Shown in pieces: positions 51,510-59,841 of a stretch of DNA of 64,000 bases. The translations under genes and the position numbers were made by a program. This DNA comes from a bacterium 1XD21-70 (GTDB lineage: Bacteria; Bacillota; Clostridia; Lachnospirales; Lachnospiraceae), in assembly GCA_003669055.1 (NCBI GenBank), contig RAYB01000005.1, forward strand, positions 62,001 to 126,000. Direction: 5' to 3'. How positions within the stretch are numbered: position 1 is the first letter of the stretch; each line of letters starts with the position of its first letter. Below the pieces are notes generated by a model that worked only from the letters and a program-made list of their open reading frames with translations, was not told the DNA's origin and made no database searches.

Positions 51510-52037
51510 ATGTCAGATAACCAAACATTAAACGTAATTTTCAGCCGTTCCAGCTACAGGGGGAGTTTCAAGAACGAACCGGTGCCCCGCGAAGACCTGG
51601 TTGCGATCCTTAAGGCAGGGATAGCGGCTCCGTCCGCCTGCAACCGGCAGACTACATCTTTTGTTGCAGTGGACGACGAGGCACTGGTGAATGAGATCAA
51701 GAAGATTTTCCCGAACCCTTCCTGCCAGACGGCACAGGCGTTTATCGTAGTGTTTACACAGGAGATCGCCGGGGTAGACGGCCGTTTTTATAGCGTGCAT
51801 GATTACAGCGCCGCAGTGGAAAATATGATGCTGGCAATGAAATCATTAGGATATGATACCTGCTGGTATGAGGGGGGAGTCAGAAAGTATGCGGATCAGT
51901 TCTGCGCCCTCCTGCGTGTCCCCAAGGAATTGCAAATGGCATGCCTGCTGCCGGTTGGGGTGGCGGCAGAGGAGGTGGTTCCGGTAAAAGGGAAGAAACC
52001 CTTTGAGGAACGTGCATGGTTTAACCTTGGTTCATAA
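51510..52037 (+). CDS. Nitroreductase-family FMN protein
   Basis: A 175-residue flavin oxidoreductase, short form of the nitroreductase fold. It opens VIFSRSSYRGSFKNEPVPRE (Arg-Ser-Tyr-Arg FMN motif), IAAPSACNRQTTSFVAVDD, then HDYSAAVENMMLAMKSLGYD at the dimer interface and LLPVGVAAEEVVPVKGKKPF, which includes the usual Gly-Lys-Lys-Pro FMN ribityl contact. It reduces quinones, nitro compounds or other acceptors with NAD(P)H; substrate unknown. AAAGGAGAAAGG lies upstream of the ATG. A hairpin follows the stop. Confidence 0.9.
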   Translation: MSDNQTLNVIFSRSSYRGSFKNEPVPREDLVAILKAGIAAPSACNRQTTSFVAVDDEALVNEIKKIFPNPSCQTAQAFIVVFTQEIAGVDGRFYSVHDYSAAVENMMLAMKSLGYDTCWYEGGVRKYADQFCALLRVPKELQMACLLPVGVAAEEVVPVKGKKPFEERAWFNLGS

Positions 52038-52053
52038 AGGAGGAAAACTCTAT

Positions 52054-52082
52054 AAGCGGGACGTGCTGTCCCGCTTTGTCAG
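52054..52082 (+). terminator. Hairpin after the nitroreductase gene
   Basis: AAGCGGGAC at 52054 pairs perfectly with GTCCCGCTT at 52068 around a 5-nt loop, followed by TGTCA. The stem is good and the T-tract poor. Confidence 0.45.
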
Positions 52083-52152
52083 GCCGGGGATGGGGATAGG
52101 CAGCATTGCCAAGACAGCATAGCAGATTCAAGAGGAAAAGGTTACGGTTAAA

Positions 52153-55134
52153 ATGAGTAGACGGAAAAAGAAGCAACTATGGAAAAGGCTGCGCAATAAC
52201 ATGATTGTGCTGGCAATGTTTATTTTGGTGATTATGCTTTGCACGAATATTATGCGCAGATCCCTGATGGAGAACACCAACAAAATGGGGCTTACTCTGG
52301 TGGAGAATTATTCCTCCGCAGAAGAAAGCAACATACGTACCTGTGAGTCGATCCTAACCATCAGCACGAATTATGTCGAGGAGCGGGAGAAGGACAACAT
52401 CTCTGCCGAGGAACTCAAAGAAGGGCTGTACCCTTTTATGAACGGCCTGACAGCCATGTATGGGGAGGACAACATCCAGATTTACGGCAGGGCGGAAGGC
52501 AGCACGGAATTGATATCCAACAACCCCAAAATTGAGGCGTTGAAGGATTACCCTGTGGAAGAGAGGGATTACTACCAGGGAGCCATGGCGGCAAACGGGG
52601 AGATCTACATTTCCCCGGCTTATTTAGACACCATATCCGGCTTGCCTGTGGTTACCATGTGCAAGGCCGTGCCGTCTACCGGGAGTTTCTTAGCAATTGA
52701 CATTATGTTTTCCTGCTTTGAGATGAATAACGAAAACCTGCCTCTTCCAAAGAATGCGTCTTACTATCTGACAGGCAGGAATGGGACGCTGCTTTATTAT
52801 AAAACTTCCATGAGCCATCCCTACGATACCTATCAGAAAGCAGTTGACGGCTACATGGAAAAGGTGGATATGGAGAAGGGCAACCAGGTATTGGAAAACG
52901 TGACGGCCGCAGACGGCATTGCCCGTAATGTTTATTTCCACCACATGGACAATGGCTGGACGGCAATCCTGACCATACCGGAGGAGGAGATTTTTTCGGG
53001 TGCCGATACGTTTAGGGTCATCAGCTTTATCGTGATCCACCTGGGGGCAGCCCTGGTTTTTTTCCAGGCATTCCGGGATTACAAACAGGAGAAAAAGGCC
53101 CAGAAGCTTACAGAGGAACGGGATTTGATGGCAGAGCGCAACCGGGTGTACCAAAATGCCATGAACGGGACGGCGCGGGCTTACCGGGCGATCTACTATA
53201 TAGATGTGAAAAACGGCAGGTACGAAATGCTTTATCCTGACCGCGGCAAGGGATCGGAGTCCGGGGATTATAACACGGAGTTTGTGTCCAGCCGTTTTGA
53301 CACGGGGATGATCGCCGAGGAGCACCAGGAATCGCTGCAGTCATTTCTGGACCTTTCCAATATCGTAAAAGAACTTGAGTCTAAAGACCATATAGAACTT
53401 CAATATAAAAGGATGGATGAGGAGGGGGAATATGAGTGGTGCTCTGCCGCCATCACTGTGGCAGAGGCGGAAGAGGGCCATCCGTCAGCGGTTACCCTGG
53501 CTGTCCGCAGCATTGATGAGATCATCCACCGGGAGGAGAGGCAGAAGGAGATGCTGGCACTGGCAGCAGAACGCGCAGAGGCAGCAAACCTGGCCAAAAG
53601 CGATTTCCTATCCCGGATGAGCCATGATATCCGCACTCCCATGAATGCCATCCTAGGGATGACTGCCGTGGCCGGCATGCATATTGACGAAAAGGAACGG
53701 GTAGTGGATGCCCTGGGCAAGATTACGGTTTCCAGCAAACATTTGCTGGGGCTGATCAACGAAGTTTTGGACATGAGCCGGATTGAAAGCGGCAAGGTCA
53801 GCCTGACAGAGAATGCCTTTAACCTGTCGGATACCATGGAAAGCCTGCTGACCGTGTTCCACTCCCAGATGGATGCAAAAGGCCTGGAACTGAGCGCCAA
53901 TATTGCCAAGATGGAGCATGAGGATGTGATCGGCGACGAGCAGCGTCTGCAGCAGGTTTTCATGAATATCATGGGAAATGCCATAAAGTTTACGCCGCCG
54001 GGAGGGAAGATCACCATTTCCATAGAAGAGAAGCCCTCCCATATCCGGGGGAGCGGATACTATGAGTTTACCTTTGAAGATACCGGCATCGGCATGGAGA
54101 CCGATTATATCCAAAAGATTTTTGAACCTTTTTCTCGGGCGGCGGACTCCCGCACCGGCAAGATTGAGGGGACAGGGCTGGGGATGAGCATAGCAGTCAA
54201 CATTGCCCGTATGATGAATGGGGATATCCAGGTGGAAAGCGTGCTGGGCAAGGGGTCTAAATTTACCGTTACGGTCTACCTGAAGCTAAACGACATTACC
54301 CAGGAGGATATCGATGCTTTTGCCCTGCTGCCGGTACTGGTGGTGGATGATGAGGAGGCGGCCTGTGAGAGCGCCTGCGAGATCCTTGCCAGCCTGCAGA
54401 TGGATGCAGAATATGTGCTGGACGGCGACAGTGCCGTCAGGCGCATTGCAGAGGCGAGGGAGGCAGCAAAAGACTTTGCCGTGGTCATACTCGACTGGAA
54501 AATGCCGGGCAAGGACGGGCTGGATACAGCAAGGGATATCCGGGATATGGTGGGGGAGGAAATCCCGATCATTATCCTGTCTGCCTACGACTGGTCAGAT
54601 ATTGAGGCAGATGCCCTAAGCGCAGGCGTGGATGCGTTTATCGAAAAGCCATTATTCAAATCCAGGCTTACCAGGGTGCTGAAAGATGTCCTGGGACTGG
54701 GCAGCGGGGAAAAACAGGAGACGGCACTGGAAACATTCCAGAAGCAGGATTTCTCCGGAAAACGGGTTTTGCTTGTGGAGGATAATGAATTGAATATTGA
54801 AGTGGCGGCCGAACTTTTAGATGTGGTCGGGATCCAGGTGGAACAGGCTTTGAACGGGCAGATTGCAGTAGACCTTGTGTTGGAGAAAGCCCCGGGCTAT
54901 TATGACCTGGTCTTTATGGATATCCAGATGCCGGTCATGAACGGATATGACGCGGCCAAAAAGATCCGTGCCAGCGGCAGGGCAGACCTGAGGGAGATCC
55001 CCATCATAGCCATGACTGCGGACGCTTTTGCGGACGATATCCGCAAGTCGGAAGAAGCGGGGATGAACGGGCATATTTCCAAGCCAGTGGATATTGAACG
55101 GCTGGAGGAGGCGCTGAGGACATGGATCCGGTAA
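52153..55134 (+). CDS. Hybrid sensor histidine kinase with Cache sensor and two receivers
   Basis: A 993-residue membrane kinase. A helix (about 17-34), an extracytoplasmic Cache-type sensor (about 35-285; YPVEERDYYQGAMAANGEIY, ISPAYLDTISGLPVVTM) and a second helix (about 292-308) lead to a PAS-like region (about 330-465). The phosphoacceptor box is SRMSHDIRTPMNAILGMTAV (His near 491), followed by the ATPase (NIMGNAIKFTPPGG, GTGLGMSIAVNIARMMNG) and receivers with ILDWKMPGKDG and FMDIQMPVMNG. It is built like the hybrid kinase at 32544, from which it may be a paralogue. No DNA-binding output is attached. It lies just upstream of the polyamine transporter operon; regulation of that operon is only a guess. 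Confidence 0.9.
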   Translation: MSRRKKKQLWKRLRNNMIVLAMFILVIMLCTNIMRRSLMENTNKMGLTLVENYSSAEESNIRTCESILTISTNYVEEREKDNISAEELKEGLYPFMNGLTAMYGEDNIQIYGRAEGSTELISNNPKIEALKDYPVEERDYYQGAMAANGEIYISPAYLDTISGLPVVTMCKAVPSTGSFLAIDIMFSCFEMNNENLPLPKNASYYLTGRNGTLLYYKTSMSHPYDTYQKAVDGYMEKVDMEKGNQVLENVTAADGIARNVYFHHMDNGWTAILTIPEEEIFSGADTFRVISFIVIHLGAALVFFQAFRDYKQEKKAQKLTEERDLMAERNRVYQNAMNGTARAYRAIYYIDVKNGRYEMLYPDRGKGSESGDYNTEFVSSRFDTGMIAEEHQESLQSFLDLSNIVKELESKDHIELQYKRMDEEGEYEWCSAAITVAEAEEGHPSAVTLAVRSIDEIIHREERQKEMLALAAERAEAANLAKSDFLSRMSHDIRTPMNAILGMTAVAGMHIDEKERVVDALGKITVSSKHLLGLINEVLDMSRIESGKVSLTENAFNLSDTMESLLTVFHSQMDAKGLELSANIAKMEHEDVIGDEQRLQQVFMNIMGNAIKFTPPGGKITISIEEKPSHIRGSGYYEFTFEDTGIGMETDYIQKIFEPFSRAADSRTGKIEGTGLGMSIAVNIARMMNGDIQVESVLGKGSKFTVTVYLKLNDITQEDIDAFALLPVLVVDDEEAACESACEILASLQMDAEYVLDGDSAVRRIAEAREAAKDFAVVILDWKMPGKDGLDTARDIRDMVGEEIPIIILSAYDWSDIEADALSAGVDAFIEKPLFKSRLTRVLKDVLGLGSGEKQETALETFQKQDFSGKRVLLVEDNELNIEVAAELLDVVGIQVEQALNGQIAVDLVLEKAPGYYDLVFMDIQMPVMNGYDAAKKIRASGRADLREIPIIAMTADAFADDIRKSEEAGMNGHISKPVDIERLEEALRTWIR

Positions 55135-55215
55135 ACAGGTGGCTTTGTCTGCCTGCGGGCGGTATACGGCTGACAGGTTTTGGGATCAAAAGAAGAACTA
55201 GTGAGGAGACAAATC

Positions 55216-56346
55216 GTGGCAGAACATATATTGGAACTGGATGGAATCAAGAAAAGCTTTGATAAAACCCAGGTGCTCAAAGGGATAAGCCTGTCTGTCC
55301 GGCAGGGGGAATTTATCACCTTCCTTGGTGCCTCCGGCTGTGGGAAAACCACCACCCTGCGGATCATTGCCGGGTTGGAGGCGCCGGATGAAGGGCGGGT
55401 TTTTCTGAACGGGCAGGATGTAACCGCACTGGAGCCTAACCAGAGAAACGTCAATACCGTATTCCAAAATTATGCGTTGTTTCCTCATATGAACGTATTT
55501 GCCAACATAGCCTACGGGCTTAAACTAAAAAAGGTACCCCCAAAAGAAATCGCCGGGAAAGTGGAAGAAATCCTGGAATTGGTGCAGCTGTCCGGATATG
55601 AAAAGCGGATGCCTTCTGAGCTTTCCGGCGGGCAGAAGCAGCGGGTGGCGATCGCCCGGGCAGTGGTCAACAATCCCCAGGTGCTGCTGTTAGACGAGCC
55701 GTTAGGGGCGCTGGACCTGCAATTGCGGCGGCAGATGCAGGTTGAGTTAAAGCGTATCCAGAAGCGCCTGGAAATCACCTTCCTCTATATCACCCATGAC
55801 CAGGAAGAGGCGCTCAATATGTCAGACCGGATTGTGGTGATGGATAACGGGCAGTTAGAACAGGTAGGGACGCCAAACGAGGTGTATTACCACCCCAGGA
55901 CCAGCTATGCGGCACGGTTTGTGGGGGCGGCGAATATCCTGTCCGGGCGGTTTTGCAGGGAGGAAGCGGGGATTGCCTGGATTGAAGTGGGCAGCTGCCC
56001 CGGCGAGCCTGCAGTTCTTGTGCAGGCGTCACTGACGGATGCACAGGCTGAACTGGTCCGGCAGGGGCAGGTGACGCCCGGGCAGCAAGTGTCTATGGCA
56101 GTGAGGAGTGAAAATATCCTGCTGGAAAAGGAACCGGGGCCGGGGCTGCGCCTTTTGGTCAAGGAGAAGAATTTTGCCGGGGGAATGCTGCGTATTTGCC
56201 TGGATGGGGGAGTGCAGGGTGAACTGGTGGCAGGCCGCCAGGGGATCGACTCTGCCTTCCAGGCCGGTGACATGGCCACAGTGCGCTGGGAACCGGAGCA
56301 CGGGGTGCTGGTAGATATGGAGGGAAGCAGCAAAAATGGGACATAA
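55216..56346 (+). CDS. potA: Spermidine/putrescine ABC importer ATPase
   Basis: A 376-residue cytoplasmic ATPase. Walker [22 protein letters not shown] loop [20 protein letters not shown], signature [20 protein letters not shown], Walker [13 protein letters not shown], switch His in [10 protein letters not shown], and a C-terminal TOBE region (about 280-370). The GTG at 55216 is chosen because GAGGAG lies 7 nt before it; an upstream TTG would add 12 residues. The end overlaps the potB start by 11 nt. With the three following genes it forms a complete importer. Confidence 0.93.
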   Translation: MAEHILELDGIKKSFDKTQVLKGISLSVRQGEFITFLGASGCGKTTTLRIIAGLEAPDEGRVFLNGQDVTALEPNQRNVNTVFQNYALFPHMNVFANIAYGLKLKKVPPKEIAGKVEEILELVQLSGYEKRMPSELSGGQKQRVAIARAVVNNPQVLLLDEPLGALDLQLRRQMQVELKRIQKRLEITFLYITHDQEEALNMSDRIVVMDNGQLEQVGTPNEVYYHPRTSYAARFVGAANILSGRFCREEAGIAWIEVGSCPGEPAVLVQASLTDAQAELVRQGQVTPGQQVSMAVRSENILLEKEPGPGLRLLVKEKNFAGGMLRICLDGGVQGELVAGRQGIDSAFQAGDMATVRWEPEHGVLVDMEGSSKNGT

Positions 56347-57202
56347 TACAAGAAAAAAGAGAAACCGGTGGTGGATGACGGTGATGCCGTTATACCTTTT
56401 TACCGTCTTTTTTGTTGCCCTGCCGATGGTATACCTGCTGGCTTTAAGCTTTTTGACCCGGGCGCAGACCTGGGGGGTGGTGAATGAATTCACGCTGGAT
56501 AATTATCTCCGCATTGCCAGCCCGGTCTATCTGAACACTTTTAAGGAGTCGTTCCGGATGGCGGTACTGACTACCGCAGGCACGCTGCTGATCGGATACC
56601 CATTTGGGTATCTGATGGCCAGGCTGCCTGCGCGGGCGAAGAGCCTGATGATGCTTTTGGTGGTGATCCCTTTTTGGACGAGCGCCCTGATGCGGATGTA
56701 TGGCTGGATTATCATCTTCCGCAGCAATGGGCTGTTGGATAAGCTGCTTATGGGGCTGGGAATCACAGATTCACCGTTAAAGCTGCTGTATTCCTATCCG
56801 GCGGTGCTGGTGGGGATGGTCTACTCCCTCCTTCCCTTTATGATCCTTTCCGTATATTCCAGCACAGACAAGATGGACTGGAGCCTGGTGGAGGCGGCGA
56901 GGGATCTGGGGGCGACGAAGTGGGAGGCCTTTTTTACTGTCACAATGAAGCTGACCCTGCCGGGGATCCTCTCAGGGATTGTGCTGGTGTTCATTCCCTC
57001 CATGGGGCTGTTTTTTATTGCCGATATTTTGGGGGGCGGTAAGGTCATGCTGGTGGGGAACCTGATCCAGAACCAGCTTCAGAGCGGGAGGGACTGGCCG
57101 TTTGCGGCGGCGCTGTCTGTGGTGCTGATGATTTTCACCTCTGTGATGATCTGGGTTTATCGGAAGGTATCCGGGGTGAAGGACCTGGAGGGGCTGCTAT
57201 GA
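56336..57202 (+). CDS. potB: Spermidine/putrescine ABC importer permease, PotB-type
   Basis: A 288-residue membrane permease with six helices. The family start WWMTVMPLYLFTVFFVALP is present, followed by FTLDNYLRIASPVYLNTF, and the EAA loop SLVEAARDLGATKWEAFFTV for docking to the ATPase. It pairs with PotC to form the polyamine channel. It overlaps potA at its start and potC at its end (ATGA), which points to tightly coupled translation. Confidence 0.93.
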   Translation: MGHNTRKKRNRWWMTVMPLYLFTVFFVALPMVYLLALSFLTRAQTWGVVNEFTLDNYLRIASPVYLNTFKESFRMAVLTTAGTLLIGYPFGYLMARLPARAKSLMMLLVVIPFWTSALMRMYGWIIIFRSNGLLDKLLMGLGITDSPLKLLYSYPAVLVGMVYSLLPFMILSVYSSTDKMDWSLVEAARDLGATKWEAFFTVTMKLTLPGILSGIVLVFIPSMGLFFIADILGGGKVMLVGNLIQNQLQSGRDWPFAAALSVVLMIFTSVMIWVYRKVSGVKDLEGLL

Positions 57203-57975
57203 AGAAGAGGATCCGCTTTTCTGCCATTTACCAGGCAATCCTGCTGGCGCTGATGTATGTGCCGATCTTGGTAGTGGTGGCTTATTCTTTTAACGAATCG
57301 AAAAATTCCACAATCTGGGGCGGATGGAGCCTGGACTGGTACCGAAAGCTGATGAAGAACCGCTCTTTGCTGGAAGCGCTGAAAAACAGCTTAATCCTGG
57401 CTGCCCTCAGCAGTGGGGCGGCAGGGGTTATCGGGACACTTGGGGCGGTTGGCATGGCCAGGGTCAGGTGGCGGAGCAAGGGGGCGGTGGAGTATGTGTC
57501 CTCGATTCCGATTATGATACCGGAAATTATCCTGGGGATGGTGTTTATGGCCTTCTATGCCATGCTGGGGCTGCCTTTTGGCATGGTGACTTTGGTGCTC
57601 GGCCACACGGCCTTCTGTGTGCCATATGTGTACATGATGGTCAAATCCAGCCTGGTAGGGATCGACAAATCATTAGGGGAGGCGGCAAAGGATTTGGGGG
57701 CTTCCGAGAGGAGGGCATTTTTTGACATAACCCTGCCGTTAATCTTTCCGGCGGTGCTGTCCGGGATGCTCCTGGCTTTTGCGATGTCGCTGGACGATGT
57801 GGTGATCAGTATCTTTGTGACGGGAGCCAGGACGAATACACTGCCAATCCGCATTTATACCCAGCTGAAATCAGGGGTAACGCCAGAGATAAATGCGCTT
57901 TGCACGGTTATGCTGGCGGTGACTTTTTTGCTGGTAGGGCTGTCGAGGGCTTTAGGGGGCATTCGGAGAAGGTAG
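57199..57975 (+). CDS. potC: Spermidine/putrescine ABC importer permease, PotC-type
   Basis: A 258-residue permease with six helices. Typical stretches are LMYVPILVVVAYSFNESKNS, the EAA loop SLGEAAKDLGASERRAFFDI and AFAMSLDDVVISIFVTGART, which is diagnostic for PotC/YdcV-type subunits. Its ATG overlaps the potB stop, and potD starts 59 nt downstream behind GAGGAGG. Confidence 0.93.
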   Translation: MKKRIRFSAIYQAILLALMYVPILVVVAYSFNESKNSTIWGGWSLDWYRKLMKNRSLLEALKNSLILAALSSGAAGVIGTLGAVGMARVRWRSKGAVEYVSSIPIMIPEIILGMVFMAFYAMLGLPFGMVTLVLGHTAFCVPYVYMMVKSSLVGIDKSLGEAAKDLGASERRAFFDITLPLIFPAVLSGMLLAFAMSLDDVVISIFVTGARTNTLPIRIYTQLKSGVTPEINALCTVMLAVTFLLVGLSRALGGIRRR

Positions 57976-58034
57976 GGCAAGGCATAAAAACAGTTTAAAA
58001 CACTAGTGATGAAAGTTCTGAGGAGGAAAAGGTT

Positions 58035-59159
58035 ATGAAAAAGAACAGAAGATTTTTTGCGGTGCTGACGGCAGCTGCTTTGGCGGCGGCCAATCTTTCC
58101 GGCTGCGGCGGCAGCGGGCAGAACGGGGGAGGAGATGCGCCTGCCCAGGCAGAGGATGCTTCCCAAGGAGGCAAAGAGGGCAAGGGTGACCCGGGAGAAC
58201 TGAATATTTATACCTGGGCAGAGTATGTCCCCCAGGATGTGATTAACCAATTTGAAGATGAGACAGGGATTCGGGTGAATTATACGAATTTTGAGGCCAA
58301 TGAGGAAATGCTAGCAAAGTTAGAGACCAGCAAAGGCGGGGACTATGATATTATTATTGCATCTGATTATATCATCAAGATTGCGGCCGACGAGGGGCTG
58401 GTGAAGGAACTGGACCAGGGGAAACTGCCGAATTTTAAAAATATTGATCCTGTTTTCCAAAATTTCTTTTATGACCCGGATAATAAGCTGACAATACCTT
58501 ATGGCCCGGGTATTCCGCTGCTGGTATATGACCCATCGGCGGTTGCCTGCGAGATTACGGGATATGAATCTTTGTGGGATCCGTCGCTGGAAGACAGCCT
58601 GGCGCTGATGGACAGCGAGCGGGTGGTTATGGGGATGGCCTTAAAAACAATGGGGGAATCCTTTAATACGGAGGATCCGGATGTGATCCGGGCAGCCGGG
58701 GAAAAGCTGATGGGCTTAGCGCCGAATGTGCGGGTGCTGAGCCAGAACCAGACCCAGGATTACCTTCTCAGCGGGGAGGTGGGGGCGGCCTTTCTTTTTA
58801 CCTCCCAGGTCGTCTTAGCGCTGAGCCAGAATCCGCAGCTGCAGGTGGTGTATCCCAAGGAGGGGCTTGGCTTTGGCGTGGATGCCGCGTTCATCCCATC
58901 ACAGGCTCCCAACAGTGACAATGCCCACGCATTCCTCAATTTTATCCTTGATGGGGAAATCGGGGCGCAGGTAGCACAGCAGACATATTATCTCTGCCCG
59001 AACCAGGCGTCCTACGAGTTTCTGGATGAAGAGTTCAAGAAAAGCCTGGTCATCAGTGCGGACGATATCCCCAAGGGGGAATTTATCCAGGATGTCGGGG
59101 CAGAGGCAACGGCGCTTCATGAGGAACTTTGGACAGAGTTTAAGTCGGCGCTGGACTAA
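58035..59159 (+). CDS. potD: Spermidine/putrescine-binding lipoprotein
   Basis: A 374-residue lipoprotein that captures polyamines outside the membrane and passes them to PotBC. The lipobox is LSGC (Cys24), followed by a Gly/Asp-rich tether and the mature start ELNIYTWAEYVPQDVINQFE. Binding-pocket stretches include GGDYDIIIASDYIIKIAADE, the sequence IPYGPGIPLLVYDPS and a late YLCPNQASYEFLDEE. The acidic and aromatic residues expected to contact polyamines are present, but spermidine and putrescine preference cannot be told apart. A hairpin terminator follows. Confidence 0.92.
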   Translation: MKKNRRFFAVLTAAALAAANLSGCGGSGQNGGGDAPAQAEDASQGGKEGKGDPGELNIYTWAEYVPQDVINQFEDETGIRVNYTNFEANEEMLAKLETSKGGDYDIIIASDYIIKIAADEGLVKELDQGKLPNFKNIDPVFQNFFYDPDNKLTIPYGPGIPLLVYDPSAVACEITGYESLWDPSLEDSLALMDSERVVMGMALKTMGESFNTEDPDVIRAAGEKLMGLAPNVRVLSQNQTQDYLLSGEVGAAFLFTSQVVLALSQNPQLQVVYPKEGLGFGVDAAFIPSQAPNSDNAHAFLNFILDGEIGAQVAQQTYYLCPNQASYEFLDEEFKKSLVISADDIPKGEFIQDVGAEATALHEELWTEFKSALD

Positions 59160-59180
59160 ATCATGAAAGCATGTGGAACG

Positions 59181-59220
59181 GCAGGATAGCAGAATAACAG
59201 GCTATCCTGCGGCGGTTTCT
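59181..59220 (+). terminator. Terminator after potABCD
   Basis: GCAGGATAGC at 59181 pairs perfectly with GCTATCCTGC at 59201 around a 10-nt loop, followed by GGCGGTTTCT. It ends the polyamine importer unit; the T-tract is short. Confidence 0.5.
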
Positions 59221-59245
59221 GCATGTGGCGGTGAGGAGGAGAGGG

Positions 59246-59722
59246 ATGGAAGAAAAAACAAATGTCATGCGTATCCTGGAGCAGAAGGGGATATCTTATC
59301 AGCCGCATTTTTATGGGCATACCGGGGCAGTCAGCGGCACGGAGGTGGCAGAGATATTAAAAGAAGACCCCGAGCGGGTCTTCAAAACCCTGGTGACGGT
59401 GGGAAAGAGCGGGCAGCACTATGTGTTTGTCATCCCGGTAGAAAAAGAACTGGATCTGAAAAAGGCAGCAAAGGCAGTAGGAGAAAAATCTGTTGCTATG
59501 CTGAAAGCAAAAGAACTTCTTCCTCTCACGGGGTATGTCCACGGCGGCTGCTCACCCATTGGGATGAAGAAGGTTTTTCTGACAACAATCGGCCGGCAGG
59601 TGGAAGGCCTGGAACGTTTCTTTTTCAGTGGCGGGAAGATCGGGGCACAAGTGGAGATGGCGCCGGGGGATTTAAAGAAAGTGATCCGTTACCAGGTGGC
59701 GGATGTGACGGCAGAAGCATAA
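59246..59722 (+). CDS. ybaK: Cys-tRNA(Pro)/Cys-tRNA(Cys) deacylase
   Basis: A 158-residue tRNA editing protein of the YbaK/EbsC group that hydrolyses mischarged Cys-tRNA(Pro). Characteristic stretches are FKTLVTVGKSGQHYVFVIPV, ELDLKKAAKAVGEKSVAMLK and LTGYVHGGCSPIGMKKVFLT, with GGKIGAQVEMAPGDLKKVI near the end. The ATG at 59246 follows GAGGAGGAGAGG and is preferred to an upstream in-frame start. It has no operon partner; the serpin gene begins about 120 bp downstream. Confidence 0.93.
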   Translation: MEEKTNVMRILEQKGISYQPHFYGHTGAVSGTEVAEILKEDPERVFKTLVTVGKSGQHYVFVIPVEKELDLKKAAKAVGEKSVAMLKAKELLPLTGYVHGGCSPIGMKKVFLTTIGRQVEGLERFFFSGGKIGAQVEMAPGDLKKVIRYQVADVTAEA

Positions 59723-59841
59723 AAATTAATGTAAGCTATTTGTAAGAAATATTTTCCATAAATCCTCCTCTGCCAGGCGTACCGTAGTTATAGATATAAG
59801 GAATTCCAGGGATACTGTGATTGATTGAGGGAGGAGAGAAG

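Noticed and set aside
59173-59745. 190-residue alternative frame over the ybaK gene
   Set aside because: The ybaK frame has full family motifs; the alternative is Arg/Gly-rich shadow sequence.
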